Assembly: GCF_901933205.1 (NCBI RefSeq)
Contig: NC_044590.1
Coordinates: 6,401,501-6,465,500 of the forward strand
Length of the DNA: 64,000 nucleotides
Origin: Camarhynchus parvulus
Lineage: Eukaryota; Chordata; Aves; Passeriformes; Thraupidae
Direction: 5' to 3'
The translations under genes and the position numbers were made by a program. The notes under the pieces were generated by a model. The model was not told the DNA's origin, did not search any database, and saw only the letters and a list, made by a program, of their open reading frames with translations. Position 1 is the first letter of the stretch. Each line of letters opens with the position of its first letter. Below are positions 12,208 through 37,797 of the stretch, piece after piece.

Positions 12208-12285
12208 AGCCGGCGGTCCTGGCGATGCCGCGCACCCCCTGAGCCAGCCGGGGTCACCCTGGCTGGTGCCATGGCCAGGCTGCAG
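12208..12285 (+). other. RGS19: RGS19 probable 5' UTR exon 2
   Basis: A long pyrimidine tract (about 12150-12204) leads into the acceptor cccgcag|agcc, and the exon ends cag|gtatgg at 12285/12286. The frame that would join the RGS19 frame through the next exon contains a TGA at 12240-12242 and no ATG after it, so the exon does not supply the RGS19 start. It does contain an ATG in excellent context (gtgccatggcc, ATG at 12271) that would open a 14-codon upstream ORF when joined to the exon at 14755. Confidence 0.6.
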
Positions 12286-12970
12286 GTATGGACACAGCAC
12301 AGGAGCTGCTCCCACACCCCCCGGTCCTCCCAGCGCCCACAGCGCATCAGGGACAGCCCAGGTTGTGCTGGGAGTGCCCCTGCACTGAGGTGGGTGCTGA
12401 TTTGTGCCCCATGCTGCAGAACTGGGGGATGCTGCTCTGCTCAGGGTGAGCAGGGCACAAGGAGCTTCATATGCAGGTGTATGGGATGGGGCCAACGTCT
12501 CAGCAAGGCTTGCTAGAAGGGGAGATTCCCCTTTGAGAGTGATTTTGGGGAGAGCTCATCTTGTCTGGTTGCTTGGAGGGTCCCCACTCCATTTGGCAAG
12601 AGGACAGTGCCAGACATCATGGGGACATCACTGGCGTGTGATGCCACCTGGCACAGCCCAGGGACATCCTGCACATGGGGACTCCCAGCCTCATGGGGGG
12701 CTTGGGGAGCTCAGGGAGGGTGGCTTCTGGGGTGTCTCTTCTCTCTGTGGGGAAATGTCCCCTTTTTGTCATCCTTCCTCTTTCTGCAGCCCTGAGCGCA
12801 CGCCCTCGCCTTCCCTGCGGCACTTCCCTATCCGCCAGCCCCGTGGGGAGGGCTGGCACTGGGGCAGCTGGTGACAGCCCCACGGCACCCAGTGCCTGCC
12901 AGCCTGGGGAGGTGGGGGTGGCAGGGGCATTAAAGGGTGCTGGGAAATCATCCCTGCAAATCCAGACCAT

Positions 12971-13059
12971 GATGGCAGTGCCCTTCGCTGTCCATCAGAG
13001 TGTGCTGGCATTGCCTTTTGGTGCCAGCCCAGATGTGCTGGCATTGCCTTTTGGTGCCA
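12971..13059. repeat. Short tandem duplication, 33-bp period
   Basis: The 26-bp block starting 'tgtgctggcattgcctttt' is found at 13001-13026 and again at 13034-13059. A diverged third copy seems to precede it. It lies in the intron between the second and third leader exons of RGS19. Confidence 0.85.
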
Positions 13060-13785
13060 ACAAGGATCACACCAGCAGCACCTCTTGCTGCCATCAGACA
13101 GTGTCCCTGTGGTCCCTGTGCAGGCCCACAGTTCCTTTCTCCATGCTCCCCATGGCACAACACACTCCTCCAGAATGGCCCTGGGTTGTGTCCCACAGCA
13201 CCCAGGGTGGGCAGTGACCTGATCCTGCTCCTGGCTGGGTGCTGAGCACACCCCTGGGTATGGGAAAGGGGATGATCCTGCCAGGGGATGCTGCTCCCTC
13301 CTGCTGCCTCTCCAGGGTGTGTTGGCTCAGCCACTTACGGGTCAGCTCTGGCCAACAAGCAACGTGAAGTGCCTGGATGTCCCCATAGAGCAAAGCCACA
13401 CGCTGTCCCCACATCCCAGTCCCTCAGTCACCCCCAGTCCAACAGTTCCATAGCCAGGGCTGTGGCAGAGCCAGGCTGGGCTGGGAGGGAGCCGGGTGTT
13501 CCCAATCCTCAGGGTGTCCTGCTTACCCCATTCCCACCGCCTCAACCCCAGCTCCTGTTGGTGCCACAGCCCCTGGCAGTGCTGGGTGCCATGGGATGAG
13601 CAGTGGGATGTGGGTGGGCAGTGGGAAGAAGGGTGCTGGGAGTGGAAGATGGTTGGGCCAGGGGAGGCAGAGGAAAGGGAAAAAGTGGGAGTTTAGGTGG
13701 ACCCGAAGGCAGCACGGTGTGAGAGGGAGCAGAGCTGCTGCTGAACCGGGGGACAAGGTCACAGCCATCCTGCCAGCACTTGGGG

Positions 13786-13795
13786 CTATAAATAG
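13786..13795 (+). promoter_or_regulatory. TATA/MEF2-like box within RGS19 leader intron
   Basis: The sequence ctataaatag fits both a TATA box and the MEF2 consensus. It lies about 970 bp upstream of the exon at 14755, so it could drive an alternative, shorter RGS19 leader. There is no other support, so this is a candidate only. Confidence 0.3.
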
Positions 13796-14754
13796 GGACA
13801 ATGGGCAGTGAAACACAGACTCTCTCCTTTTTCGTTCCTGTGGGAACACTGGGACTGCGGGAGGGTTTGTGAGGACCCAGGAAAGCACTGCTGGGTGATG
13901 GCTGTGCTGGGAACAGGGGGGCTCTACCCCAGGGCTCATGGAGGGCTCTGGGGACAGCTGTGTCCCCAGCTGCATCCCACAGCCTTGCTCTGTCACCTTG
14001 CTGAGTGGCAGCAAGACTCAGACGAGGCCTGGGGCTGCTCAAGGTGGGGATGCTGAGGCTGAGATCTCCGGGGGCTCTCCTTGCCTGCTGCCTCTGCTCC
14101 CATTCCTTCCTTCTGGCAGGGGAAGGACCAGGATTGCTGCCCATCACCCTTGGCAAGGCCCAGGGAGGTAGAGCCAGCTGTGGCCTGACATAACCTCTGC
14201 CCATGCTGAGCCCAGCATCTCTCCTTCCCAGGAGCATCCCTGCTCCAGGCTGAGCTAGTGGTGCAGGCAGGGACAGGCAGGTGGCCTGGACAAGGTTTGG
14301 TTTAGTACCAGGAGCTGTGAAAACTCACCACCACCACCCTGTTTCCCTCCACTCATGTGATGCTGTGCAGCAGATCTGACTTCCCCATGCCATGCCTGAA
14401 GACACCAGGGATTTCAGCCACTCTTCCTTGTGGCACAGAGCATGGCCAGGGGTGTGCAGGGCCGGCACTGAGCCCCTCACCCTGCCAAGCCCCACTGCTG
14501 CCTGCAGTGAGCCCCACAGCATCCCCAAAGTGTGGGATGGGATCCCAGGCAAAGCAGGGGGCTGACAGAGCATGTCCCAATGCATTTCCTCTTCTACTTT
14601 CCTTCTCACTTCCTTTTCTTGCACTTTCTGCCTGCTGCCCTGTCCTTGCTTGCCACCTGCCCAGGGCTTTCCCCAGCACAGAGCTGCCCCCGGAGCCGCT
14701 CCAGGCCGGGGGTTCTGGGCAGTAACATGGTCCCACTCCTCTCCCTCCCCACAG

Positions 14755-14891
14755 GCTCCAGCCAGGAGGCGGCAGGGACAGTAGCCAGGGGGTCTCAGAG
14801 CTCACCCGCGGGCTGGGAGGAGCGGAGAGCGGCAGAACAGCCCCTGAAACACGACCCAACGCCGTCCACCGTGTATGAGGCTGGGACACAG
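14755..14891 (+). other. RGS19: RGS19 probable leader exon 3, open in the RGS19 frame
   Basis: Acceptor ctccccacag|gctcc at 14754/14755 and donor acacag|gtgagg at 14891/14892. The whole 137-bp exon is open in the RGS19 frame and joins the next exon in phase 0, but it contains no in-frame ATG. It resembles a relict or alternative N-terminal coding exon; human RGS19 has 22 extra residues ahead of the Met used here. It also holds an out-of-frame ATG at 14875. Confidence 0.6.
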
Positions 14892-15068
14892 GTGAGGCGT
14901 GACCGGGGTGGCAGGCAGGAGCCAGAACTAAATTACAGCAAGTCACTGCACGGGGGCTGCTCCTCTGTTGCTGTGTGCTCGCACAGGTGGGGGTTGATCA
15001 CTGGCAGCTCCCTGACCCTCTGCACCTTTCAGTACGCAGGACCCGCGTCCACAGAGTCACTCCTTCCG

Positions 15069-15169
15069 ATGTCCCGGCATGAGACCTCTCCGACCACGGT
15101 GCAACCCGCCAGCAACCACCGCCCCAACGCCTGCTGCTTCTGCTGGTGCTGCTGCTGCAGCTGCTCCTG
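15069..15169 (+). CDS. RGS19: RGS19 coding exon 1 (cysteine string)
   Basis: The exon itself starts at 15033 after the acceptor cacctttcag. Coding from ATG 15069 gives residues 1-33 plus two bases of Trp34. It encodes the N-terminal Ser/Thr/Pro stretch and the palmitoylated cysteine string. Donor g|gtacgt at 15170. Confidence 0.93.
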
Positions 15170-18100
15170 GTACGTCCCACTGCCCCCTGCCTGGCTCCTG
15201 CAGGCCCACTGAGCATCACCCACCTCGCCATCCCGTGGGCAGGGCAGGTCATAGAGTGCTGGGTGCCCTGTGATTCCTGTTCGTGAGACAAATCTCTTGG
15301 AATACATGGAGGGACTCCCCAGTGCTGCCCTGATGGTCTGCAGGGAAGGATGGCCCCATCCATATGAGCCCTCTGGGAAGCTCTGCCTTGCAGCAGTGGG
15401 CACAGAGTCCAGCCCTGCCCTCCCAACACTGCCCAAAGCCAAGGATGGAAGCAGCTGCTTGCCTCCACCTGCATCTCCTGTCCTTCCTGAGGATCTCCAG
15501 CTCCTTATTCTCTGGATAGCCCAGATTTTGGAGAGCCCATCTGCTCTTCCTCCTTAGCATCTGCTCATTCAGAGATTGCTGATGACTCCAGCTTTGCAGC
15601 AGCTTTGGTCTTTACAGCCACCAAGAGCAGCGGGCTTGGAGGAATAAAAAACCCTGGAGCTGAGCCCCATGCATCTCCCTCCTAGACACTGCCCTAGGCT
15701 TGGTGGCGTTCACTGTGTGTCTCCTTCATTTCTACAAGAGCCTGTGAGCAGAGAGGGAGCAGAAATCCCAGAGATGGGACAGCTATCCCTCCTGTATCCT
15801 GTTCCTGGAGCAAGCAGTGCTGGTTGCTGAGTGGGGCTCAGGCCTGGCAGGCAGTGAGCCCTGGGGGTGGCACAGGCAGGGACATGCCCAGAGCTTTGCC
15901 CACCCCAGCTGCCCACGCTGGGGCAGAGGTTTGCACAGCCAGTCCTGTGTGAGCAGCGAGGACAGTGTCGCAAGCAGGAAGGGCTGCGGTCAGTGCTGGG
16001 CACCGGAATTCACGGGCCCAGGGGAAGTTGGCTGATGGCTGCTCTCCACTTGTGCCACCAGCACCCCCGGGGACAAGGGGACACAGGGACAGGGAACACC
16101 ACATCCCCAAGCCCCAGCACCTCTATCCCACTCTCTGCCTCCGGGCCGGACCGGTGCTGGCACATCACCAATAAACACTTGTTTATTTCTTGGTGATTAT
16201 TCGCGACACTGCAGCTCACAATTGTTGTGAACACATCAGCTTCGCCTTGGGCTGGTCCAGCACTGACCTCTGCCGGCTGCTGTGGCCACTCCGGCTCAGC
16301 TCAGCCCTGGCACGTGGCCCTGGCACATGGCCCTGGCACACAGCCCGAGTGGTGGAGCAGGACCAGAGCCACAGCAGCCCCTGAGCACAGGGACAGCACA
16401 GGGACACGCTCACATGGTGCCAGCATGGGGGAACCAGGGTGCCGCCAGGACAGTGGGTGAGAGGAAGGCAAGGCTGGGGGTGCTGGTGTCCACGGAGGAG
16501 ATTCAGGGGTCAAGGTGGGGTCTGCATGTGTCCCCAATGCCCCTGACTACCTTTCTGTCTCCCCGTTAGGAACGAGGACCGAGAGCGAGCATGGAGGGCA
16601 TCCCGCGAGACCAAACTGGAGAACATCCCAAACTGTGAAGCGTGGTGAGTGGAGGGCCAGTGCAGTGGGCTGGGGACAAGCACAGCATGGCACAGAATGG
16701 CACTGTCCCCTCTGCCGCCCTCCATGGCAGCCAGGACTGTGTTCTGCCCTCGGGGTACACACCAGGGCTCAGGGGTTCCTGGTGATGTGTCCAGCTCATC
16801 CCCAGTTCTCACCAAGAAACAGGGAATGTGGAGCCACAGGCTGAATCTTACTGTGGTTCTGCCCTCAGGCCCATTGCAAAGGGAAACTGAGGCATGGAAG
16901 AACCTCAGCAGATTTTGGACCTCACTCTGCCATTTAGACCCACTGCCAAGAGCATCCTGCAGCCACAGGGAGAGGAGGGGACAGGCCATTCCCAGGGGGT
17001 TTCAGCACTGAAGTGGAAGCAGCAGCAGTGTCCACATCCACTCAGGGAGGAGCAGGATGGGCCAGCACCCCACTCCAGGAATGCTGGGCACCAAGCACCC
17101 ATTCCCTGAGTGACAGGTGTGACACACCCAGCCATGGGGGCTCATGTGCTGTGCATGGAACAGCTGGGCTGGGGTTAGATGTGCTAATTAGCCATGGATA
17201 ATGAGTGTACCTGGCCTGCTTGAGCAGGTGCTGAGCATTTGCTGGGAAACAGCCTCCCTCCTTCCCTTTCCACCCCCTTCTCTCCCTCCCCAGCTGAGAG
17301 GGGTGATGGACTCATGTCAGTCTTGGCTCAGAGCTGCCTCTCCACCAAAGGGCTTTTCCTCCTGGTGGGATTTGTGCAGAGCCAGCACCAAAATACATCC
17401 CAGTTTGGGAAATCCAGCCTAAAGCAAGGCCATGCTCCAGCCTGGCTGAGCAGAGCCAGGACAGACCCCAGAAGTGACCTCTGAGAGCTCCACACCAGCA
17501 GAGCCTGAGCAGGAACATCTCCTCATGAGCATGGGGGATGTGGTTGGGCGCAGTTCCTCTGGGGTGGGACCAGGGATGAGCAGGAGGGACACAGTGGGAT
17601 CCCTGGCTGGCTGTAACACCTTCCCCTTGCCTTGCCATGGACCTGTCAGTGCCAAACCCACGCCGGAGGAGGTGCAGGGCTGGGCACAGTCCTTTGACAA
17701 GCTGATGAAGAGCCCGGCGGGGCGCAACGTCTTCCGGGAGTTTTTGCGGACTGAGTACAGCGAGGAGAACATGCTCTTCTGGCTGGCATGTGAGGAGCTC
17801 AAAACCGAGTGCAACAAGCACACCATAGACGAGAAGGCCAGGATGATCTACGAGGATTACATCTCCATCCTCTCTCCCAAGGAGGTAGGAGGCAGAGCCT
17901 TTGAGGGGAGGGCTCAGGCTAAAATGGGGAGGGCTCTTAGGGAGAGGGCTCAGTTCCAGCTGCTGCCAGAGCCCTGTGACAGTTTGGGGATGAGTTTGGC
18001 AGGGTGACGGCGGTGGGAGGGGGATATCCAGCCCCCCAAAACCCCCGGGACGCTGCTGGCAGTGGGATCGCGGGCCAGGTTGTGCTGCGGGGCCGAGACC

Positions 18101-18626
18101 TCACGAGGGCACCAGCGGGCCGAGAGAATGCTGCATCCCGGCTTACAGCATCCCTGGAGTGGGGTACCCAGGGCGGGACCACCCCAACGCACCTCCCTGT
18201 GCCCAGCTGGGGGACACAGAGGGGACCCAGAGAGCTCCACAGTCCTCCCTGCAACCCTCCCCAGCCACCAGAGCTCCAGGGACAGGATCTTCTGGGATGG
18301 AGCACACTGTGCTCTCCCTACATCTGGTGCTGCATTGTTCCCCAATTTCCCTTGAGAGGGGGTGTGGGGATGGATGCTGGGCCGGGGGCTTGTCCTTGGG
18401 TGTCCCCCAGCCCCCGCTTTCTCTCCGTGCCCCCCAGGTGAGCCTGGACTCGCGGGTGAGGGAGGTCATCAACCGGAAGATGCAGGAGCCGTCCTCGCAC
18501 ACCTTTGACGATGCACAGCTCCAGATCTACACGCTGATGCACAGAGACTCCTATCCCCGCTTCCTGAACTCTGCCATTTACAAATCGCTGCTCCAGACCA
18601 TCTCCCACTCCTCCTCAGAGTCCTAA
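15069..18626 (+). CDS. RGS19: RGS19 (GAIP), regulator of G-protein signalling 19
   Basis: CDS join(15069..15169,16570..16644,17650..17884,18438..18626), 600 nt, 199 aa; all junctions are GT-AG. RGS19 is a GTPase-activating protein for Gi/o and Gq alpha subunits and acts at membranes, vesicles and the Golgi. Visible features are a cysteine string (residues 22-32, CCFCWCCCCSC; the palmitoylation site of the RZ subfamily), a short linker, and an RGS box at about 75-191 with the Galpha-contacting EEN motif (Asn99) in SEENMLFWLACEEL. Ser134 in SPKE corresponds to the ERK site Ser151 of human GAIP. The C terminus ends SSSES where human ends SSSEA, the tail that binds the GIPC PDZ domain. The start is the first in-frame ATG after open upstream sequence; it corresponds to human Met23, so this protein is slightly shorter. 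Paralogues RGS20 and RGS17 are less likely given the close match throughout and the neighbouring genes. Confidence 0.95.
16570..16644 (+). CDS. RGS19: RGS19 coding exon 2 (linker)
   Basis: Acceptor ccccgttag|g and donor tg|gtgagt. This 75-nt exon carries residues 34-58 and two bases of Cys59 and encodes the NEDRERAWRASRETKLENIP linker, which parallels human WNQERRRAWQASRESKL. Confidence 0.94.
17650..17884 (+). CDS. RGS19: RGS19 coding exon 3 (RGS box, N-terminal part)
   Basis: Acceptor acctgtcag|t and donor aag gag|gtagga. It encodes Cys59 to Glu137, including TPEEVQ, helices through FLRTEYSEENMLFWLACEEL, and YEDYISILSPKE. Confidence 0.96.
18438..18626 (+). CDS. RGS19: RGS19 coding exon 4 (RGS box, C-terminal part, stop)
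   Basis: Acceptor gccccccag|gtgagc; the stop TAA is at 18624-18626. It encodes VSLDSRVREVIN through HTFDDAQLQIYTLMHRDSYP and the Ser-rich tail. The high GC content of the coding strand matches the flanking exons. Confidence 0.96.
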   Translation: MSLDSRVREVINRKMQEPSSHTFDDAQLQIYTLMHRDSYPRFLNSAIYKSLLQTISHSSSES

Positions 18627-19660
18627 GGGCACCCACTAGCCGTGGGGACACCAGTGGGGACATGGTGGCCAGGGGCGGTCGGTGCCTCCTCCCCTCTGCC
18701 GCCCTCCTTGCCAGACCTCACCAAGTTTTTAGCTTTTTACGTATGAACTGTCACCCCGGTGTCTGGGCCACACTCCAGGACTGTCCCCAGGACACAGCCT
18801 GGGCCAGTTCATACTACTGATTCTCTGCCCTGTCCCCAGTGCTGGCCAGAGCGAGCTGGGGGAGCACAGGACAGTGCCCAGGGCCTGGCTCCCCCCATAC
18901 CCTGTTTGGAAGAGGTCACTTTATCCCATCTCCACACCTGGGGACATGGCACGTCCCCATTTGCCACCTGAGACCCAGTTGGGGACTGGGTTGGGGGTTT
19001 TTTGAGGCGGGGGGTTGACTGTTGTTGGTTTGGGTTGGTTTTTTTAATTTTAAATGCTCCTTTGGTTGGCTTTTACTGGGGGACTTGAGGAGCGGGAGGG
19101 GGGTTGACGAGCATCTCTGTACATATAAAAACTTGTCAGGTTTACCTGGTTCCAGCTGTTTGAGACGGCCCAAAGGGCAGGGGGGTGGTGCTAGAGGCTG
19201 TTTGTATTCCTGGTGGGCAGAGGGCAGAGCTCTGAGGTGCCATAAGGGACCATGGGGATGTGCTGGGGGGTGAGCAGGAGATGTCTTACAGCTCCCCGTG
19301 ACACATCAGCACTGCTTCAGCCCCAGGACACCACACACTGTCACCCCAAACCCAGAGCATCCTCCATCCTTGGTTCATGGACCTCAGAGAGGGGGAAAAC
19401 ACCTGTGCAAGGTGTTGTTTGCCCTCCTGCAGAACCCACAGGCACCAGGATGCCTGCATGAGAGCTCCCAGCTGGCCCAGACCTGCTGAGCCAGCAGAGA
19501 GAAGCCCAGGGGTCTGCCCTGGTCCCTCACTGAACAGGGACCTGGGTTCCATGCAGGATGGAAGTGTCACAGGGAGGATACAAAATTCCCATGTTTTCGC
19601 ACAGCACAAGGAATGATTTACTGAAGGCTCAGTATGCAGGATTAAAACATGTCTGTCCCT
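18627..19660 (+). other. RGS19: RGS19 3' UTR (extent uncertain)
   Basis: Non-coding sequence after the stop. A TATAAA variant occurs near 19125 and a standard variant signal, ATTAAA, at 19641-19646, with a moderately T/G-rich stretch (tgtctgtccctg) after it. Either could end the transcript; no canonical AATAAA is present on the plus strand in this part. Confidence 0.4.
19641..19646 (+). terminator. RGS19: Candidate RGS19 polyadenylation signal (ATTAAA)
   Basis: ATTAAA hexamer about 1.0 kb after the RGS19 stop, followed by tgtctgtccctg. Chosen by position only. Confidence 0.3.
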
Positions 19661-21885
19661 GCCCTTCACACTGAAACAAAGCCAACACAGGGGTTTTGCT
19701 GCCAGTCTTTGCTTCTCCTGATCCACCACAGCAGTTTCTTATTTATCCATCCCTTCCCCTCCTCTCTTCAGCCCTTCCAAAAGAAAAAAATGCTTTTTAT
19801 TGAACATATTTTTTAAACAAACCAATTCTTTCAGCTTTTTCTTTTTGTTTTTGTTTCCTTCCTTCCTCATGGCATGACTGTGTGGAAATTCATGTCAGTA
19901 AATTTAGTTTTCTTTGCCAAGTTGGAAATACAGTTCAAGAAAATGTATTTTTGAGAGAGACCAGCAATGGTTTATTAGGAATGTCGGTATTGTTATTATT
20001 GGCAGGTTTTTCCCCAGTCTGCAACCTTACAGCATCCCCACCCTGCACAGGGGAAGTTTTAGTTCTGGGTTCATTCTGTAAGGGAAATACTCTCAAATGT
20101 GGCCCCAGCCTGAGGGTTGGAGGTTGAACATCCCTGAAGCTGTTCAAGAGCATGGCTGGGGCTCAGAATCCCTCCACACACCACAGAGGTCTCAGCACAG
20201 GGAAGACCCCACTGCCACGAGATAATCTAGTTTTTCTCTTGCTCCCACTCCCTTTTAAACACCTTACAAGCAAATCTTTACTTCTGAAACACCTTTTTAC
20301 CCAGTGTGCTTCCCCTCCCTGACTCTCCTGGAAAATAGAACTGTAAAATGACATGGTAGTTTTCCCAAACTCCTGCCTGGGACTCTTGGTACCTAATTCA
20401 GGATTGTCAGAAGGCTGTACACAAGCTCAGCTCCGCTCCTCACGGGAACACAAGAAAGGCAAGAGGCACTGGTAAAGAGCTGGCTCCCTTTCCCAGCACA
20501 TGAGCCAGTGCTGTGGCCAGCGTGGGTTTTAGATCCTGAAGCTTTTTCAGCATCACTGCGAGGACACTGCTCCCTCCCAAGCCTGGCTTGAATAATCCCA
20601 TTCACCACAAGACTCGTGAGGCTTAAAGGAGTTGTCAGCATCTTTGAATATTTTCCTTCTTGGGAGACTTGGCTGCACCCTGTAAAGTGAAAGCCCTGAG
20701 CGAAGGATGCTGGTGGGATCCCTGCCTCCGGAGCAGCACAGCCCTCAAAGGGGCTGGGAGCACGTTTTCCGCTGCTTTCATGTGGCTGCTTACTCCTCTC
20801 CAAACATCTCCGAGGTCTCTGCTCAATGTCTGCTGTCTGGCATGCTGGGAAGCCAGTGGAAATACTTGTTTTTTGCTCTGGAAGAGGGAAGCGATGCCAT
20901 GAGAGATGTGACTGCAAATGCTCCTGCCCTGCCCGTCAGCACAAGAGCTGGAGGGCACAGCAGTGCTCCTGGGCAGCCTCAGACCCACAGAGCTTGCTGG
21001 GGTCCCCCAAATGCTGCATCACCCCAGCTAAAGGCTATGAAAAGGAAAGAAGAGGGATTTTAAGTCTGGCTGAAAGCTGTTGTGAGCTCAGATGGAATTT
21101 CCCCACCAGGTTTTAGTTAGCTCCCAGAAAGAGCCTGATTCTGTATCTCTCCTTCACAGGGTCACATCTGCAGCTGTGGCACCTGGGGCTGGCTTTGCTA
21201 CAGGATCCTTTCCTTATCTGACCCCTTCCAAGCACCAGCTCTGAGCTCACTTCAAACCTCCACCACTTCTCCAGCTAACTGCCAACAGCTCCCACCCATC
21301 CCTCTAGCCCTTACCTTGTCCAGATCCAAGCCTCTGGAAAAATTCCTGTATTTGCAGCATTTTCCCTCCTTCTGAGCCTGTCCAGCAAGCCCCTCTGAAA
21401 CTCCAGGCTGTTTCTCATCTGTCAAGCTACAAGCAGAGCACAAACAGGAAAGTGCCTGGGACTCACTTTGAACAGTTTGGGGTGGGATTTACTGTGGCTG
21501 GTGTCACCCTGCTTTCAGTCTGTTACAACCTGGGCAGTACATTCTGATCTTTGCAGCAGCCAGTGTTGTTGGCATTTAAAAGCTCAAGATGACAAGGAAT
21601 CAGTGCAAAATCCAGTGAATGCTGCCAAGATAGAAAGCAACATCTGATCTCTGCCCCAAAAGCTGTTTCCTGTCAACAGTACTGCCCACCCAGCTGCCTC
21701 AGGCCATGGCCCAGTGGTTGAGATTCCATGAGGTGACAGAAACAAGCCTTCACACACCAAGGGTGTGCCTGCAAGTCACATCTCACTTTCTGCTGCTCCA
21801 GGCATTATTCAGTCCTTATCCACCTGGACATGGACTGCCTGTCAAGTTCCCATGCTGGAAAAACAAAGTGCTTCACACACAGTTG
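19661..21885. other. Intergenic between convergent RGS19 and TCEA2
   Basis: No exon or repeat family recognised. T-rich and A-rich runs occur near 19.78-19.86 kb, including an AATAAA on the minus strand (19796-19801) that could be a distal TCEA2 signal but has no supporting context. Confidence 0.5.
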
Positions 21886-22171
21886 AAATAGAAGTCAGAA
21901 ACTGACAAAAATGTTTAATATTAGTTTTGAAGAGAAAGTGACCGTACTCGCTTAGATGAGAAAGTAATGACTGGGTGTGTTTAGTGAGCTCTCCTGCCAA
22001 CCTGTCAGCCCATGGCTGTGGCTCTCTGCGAGGCCCAGGCCTCCCTGCTGCTGCTCTCAGCGTGTGACAATGCAAACTCACTGGGACACAAAACACAACT
22101 GCCATGGGAGCCGGCGTGTGGAGGCTGCGCTCGGGTCTGCGTTTGGCTGCCGCTCCGGGCCTTGGCACATG
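21886..22171 (-). other. TCEA2: TCEA2 3' UTR
   Basis: Follows the TGA at 22172-22174 on the minus strand and runs to the predicted cleavage site near 21890, about 280 nt. Confidence 0.6.
21914..21919 (-). terminator. TCEA2: TCEA2 polyadenylation signal (ATTAAA)
   Basis: The minus strand reads ATTAAA here, followed about 35-40 nt downstream by a GU-rich element (tgtgtgtgaagc, then a T-run). The hexamer plus GU-rich arrangement makes a plausible cleavage site near 21890. Confidence 0.6.
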
Positions 22172-36916
<14,745 letters not shown>

Positions 36917-37150
36917 CTCGCCGCTCCCCGGGATCGGTGCCGGGGCCGGACGGGGGTCCGGCCGGGGGGAGCTGCGGTCGGTGCCCGGTGCCCACCTCAG
37001 CCCCCGGTGCCGCAGTCAGGGCGGGTGCACACGAGGCACGACGGGAGTTGTAGTCCTCGTGACTCCAGCTCCACCCGCCGCCTGCCGGAGCGCAGCCCAC
37101 GGGCGGGACTTCATCTCCCAGCGTGCCCCGCGGCCGTCTCGCGAGGTGCC
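36917..37150 (-). promoter_or_regulatory. TCEA2: TCEA2 CpG-island promoter with ZNF143/THAP11-type motifs
   Basis: TATA-less, CpG-rich. Contains acttcatctcccagcgtgc (37108-37126, plus strand), a close match to the ACTACAATTCCCAGMATGC (SBS, ZNF143/THAP11/HCFC1) motif; a half-match in the opposite orientation (minus strand ACTACAACTCCC, 37043-37054); and tctcgcgagg at 37137-37146, near the palindromic TCTCGCGAGA promoter element. These are typical of housekeeping, often bidirectional promoters. The exact start site is not visible. Confidence 0.6.
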
Positions 37151-37329
37151 GCCCGGCCGCCGGGGGCGCTGTGGGGGCTGCGGTTCGCCCCGCGGAGGGG
37201 GCTCGGAGCGGAGCCGGGGCTGAGGGACCCCTGGCACGGCAGGAACAGCCGTGTCCCAGAAGTGCTGCAGTGGGTCCGGAGGAGGCCACGGAGATAATGA
37301 GCAGCTCTGCAGGGGAGACAGGCTGAGAG

Positions 37330-37722
37330 CTGCGGGGTTCAGCCTGGAGAAGAGAAGGCTCCGGGCAGACCTTTAAAGCCCCTTCCCGTGCCTAAAGGGG
37401 CTCCAAGAGAGATGGAGGGAGGCTTTGGACAAGGGCCTGGAGTGACAGAGCAAGGGGGAACGGCTTCACACTGACTGAGGGCAGGGTTAGATGGGGTATT
37501 GGAAAAAATCCTTCCCTGTGAGGGTGGTGGCAGCACTGGACAGGGTGCCCAGAGGAGCTGTGGCTGCCCCTGGATCCCTGGAAGTGTCCAAGGCCAGGTT
37601 GGATGGGGCTTGGAGCAACTTGGAATAGTGGAAAGTGTCGCTGCCTGTTGCAGGGGGTTGGAACAAGATGAGCTTTACAGGCCCCTTCCACCCCAAATCA
37701 TTCTGTGACTATGCCATTGTCC
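37330..37722 (+). mobile_element. CR1 LINE 3' fragment
   Basis: Plus-strand CR1: 'aaggggctccaagagagatg', 'ctttggacaagggcctgga', 'ccttccctgtgagggtggtg', 'ctgtggctgcccctggatcc', 'ggaagtgtccaaggccaggt', 'ccccttccaccccaaatcat', ending with the 'tctgtgact' type 3' tail. About 390 bp, 5'-truncated, inserted just upstream of the TCEA2 promoter. Confidence 0.93.
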
Positions 37723-37747
37723 ATGGCTGTGCTGAGCCCTCGGAGCA

Positions 37748-37797
37748 GTGCTGGATAAACTGCTGGATAAACTGGATAAAAGCTCCCTGGATAAACC
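37748..37797 (+). repeat. Short 'ctggataaa' tandem array
   Basis: Four copies of 'ctggataaa' with variable short spacers within 50 bp, directly 3' to the CR1 tail. Confidence 0.7.

Noticed and set aside
19796..19801. AATAAA on the minus strand as the main TCEA2 poly(A) signal
   Set aside because: It would need a 2.4-kb 3' UTR; the ATTAAA with GU-rich downstream sequence at 21.9 kb is better placed. It could still be a distal site.
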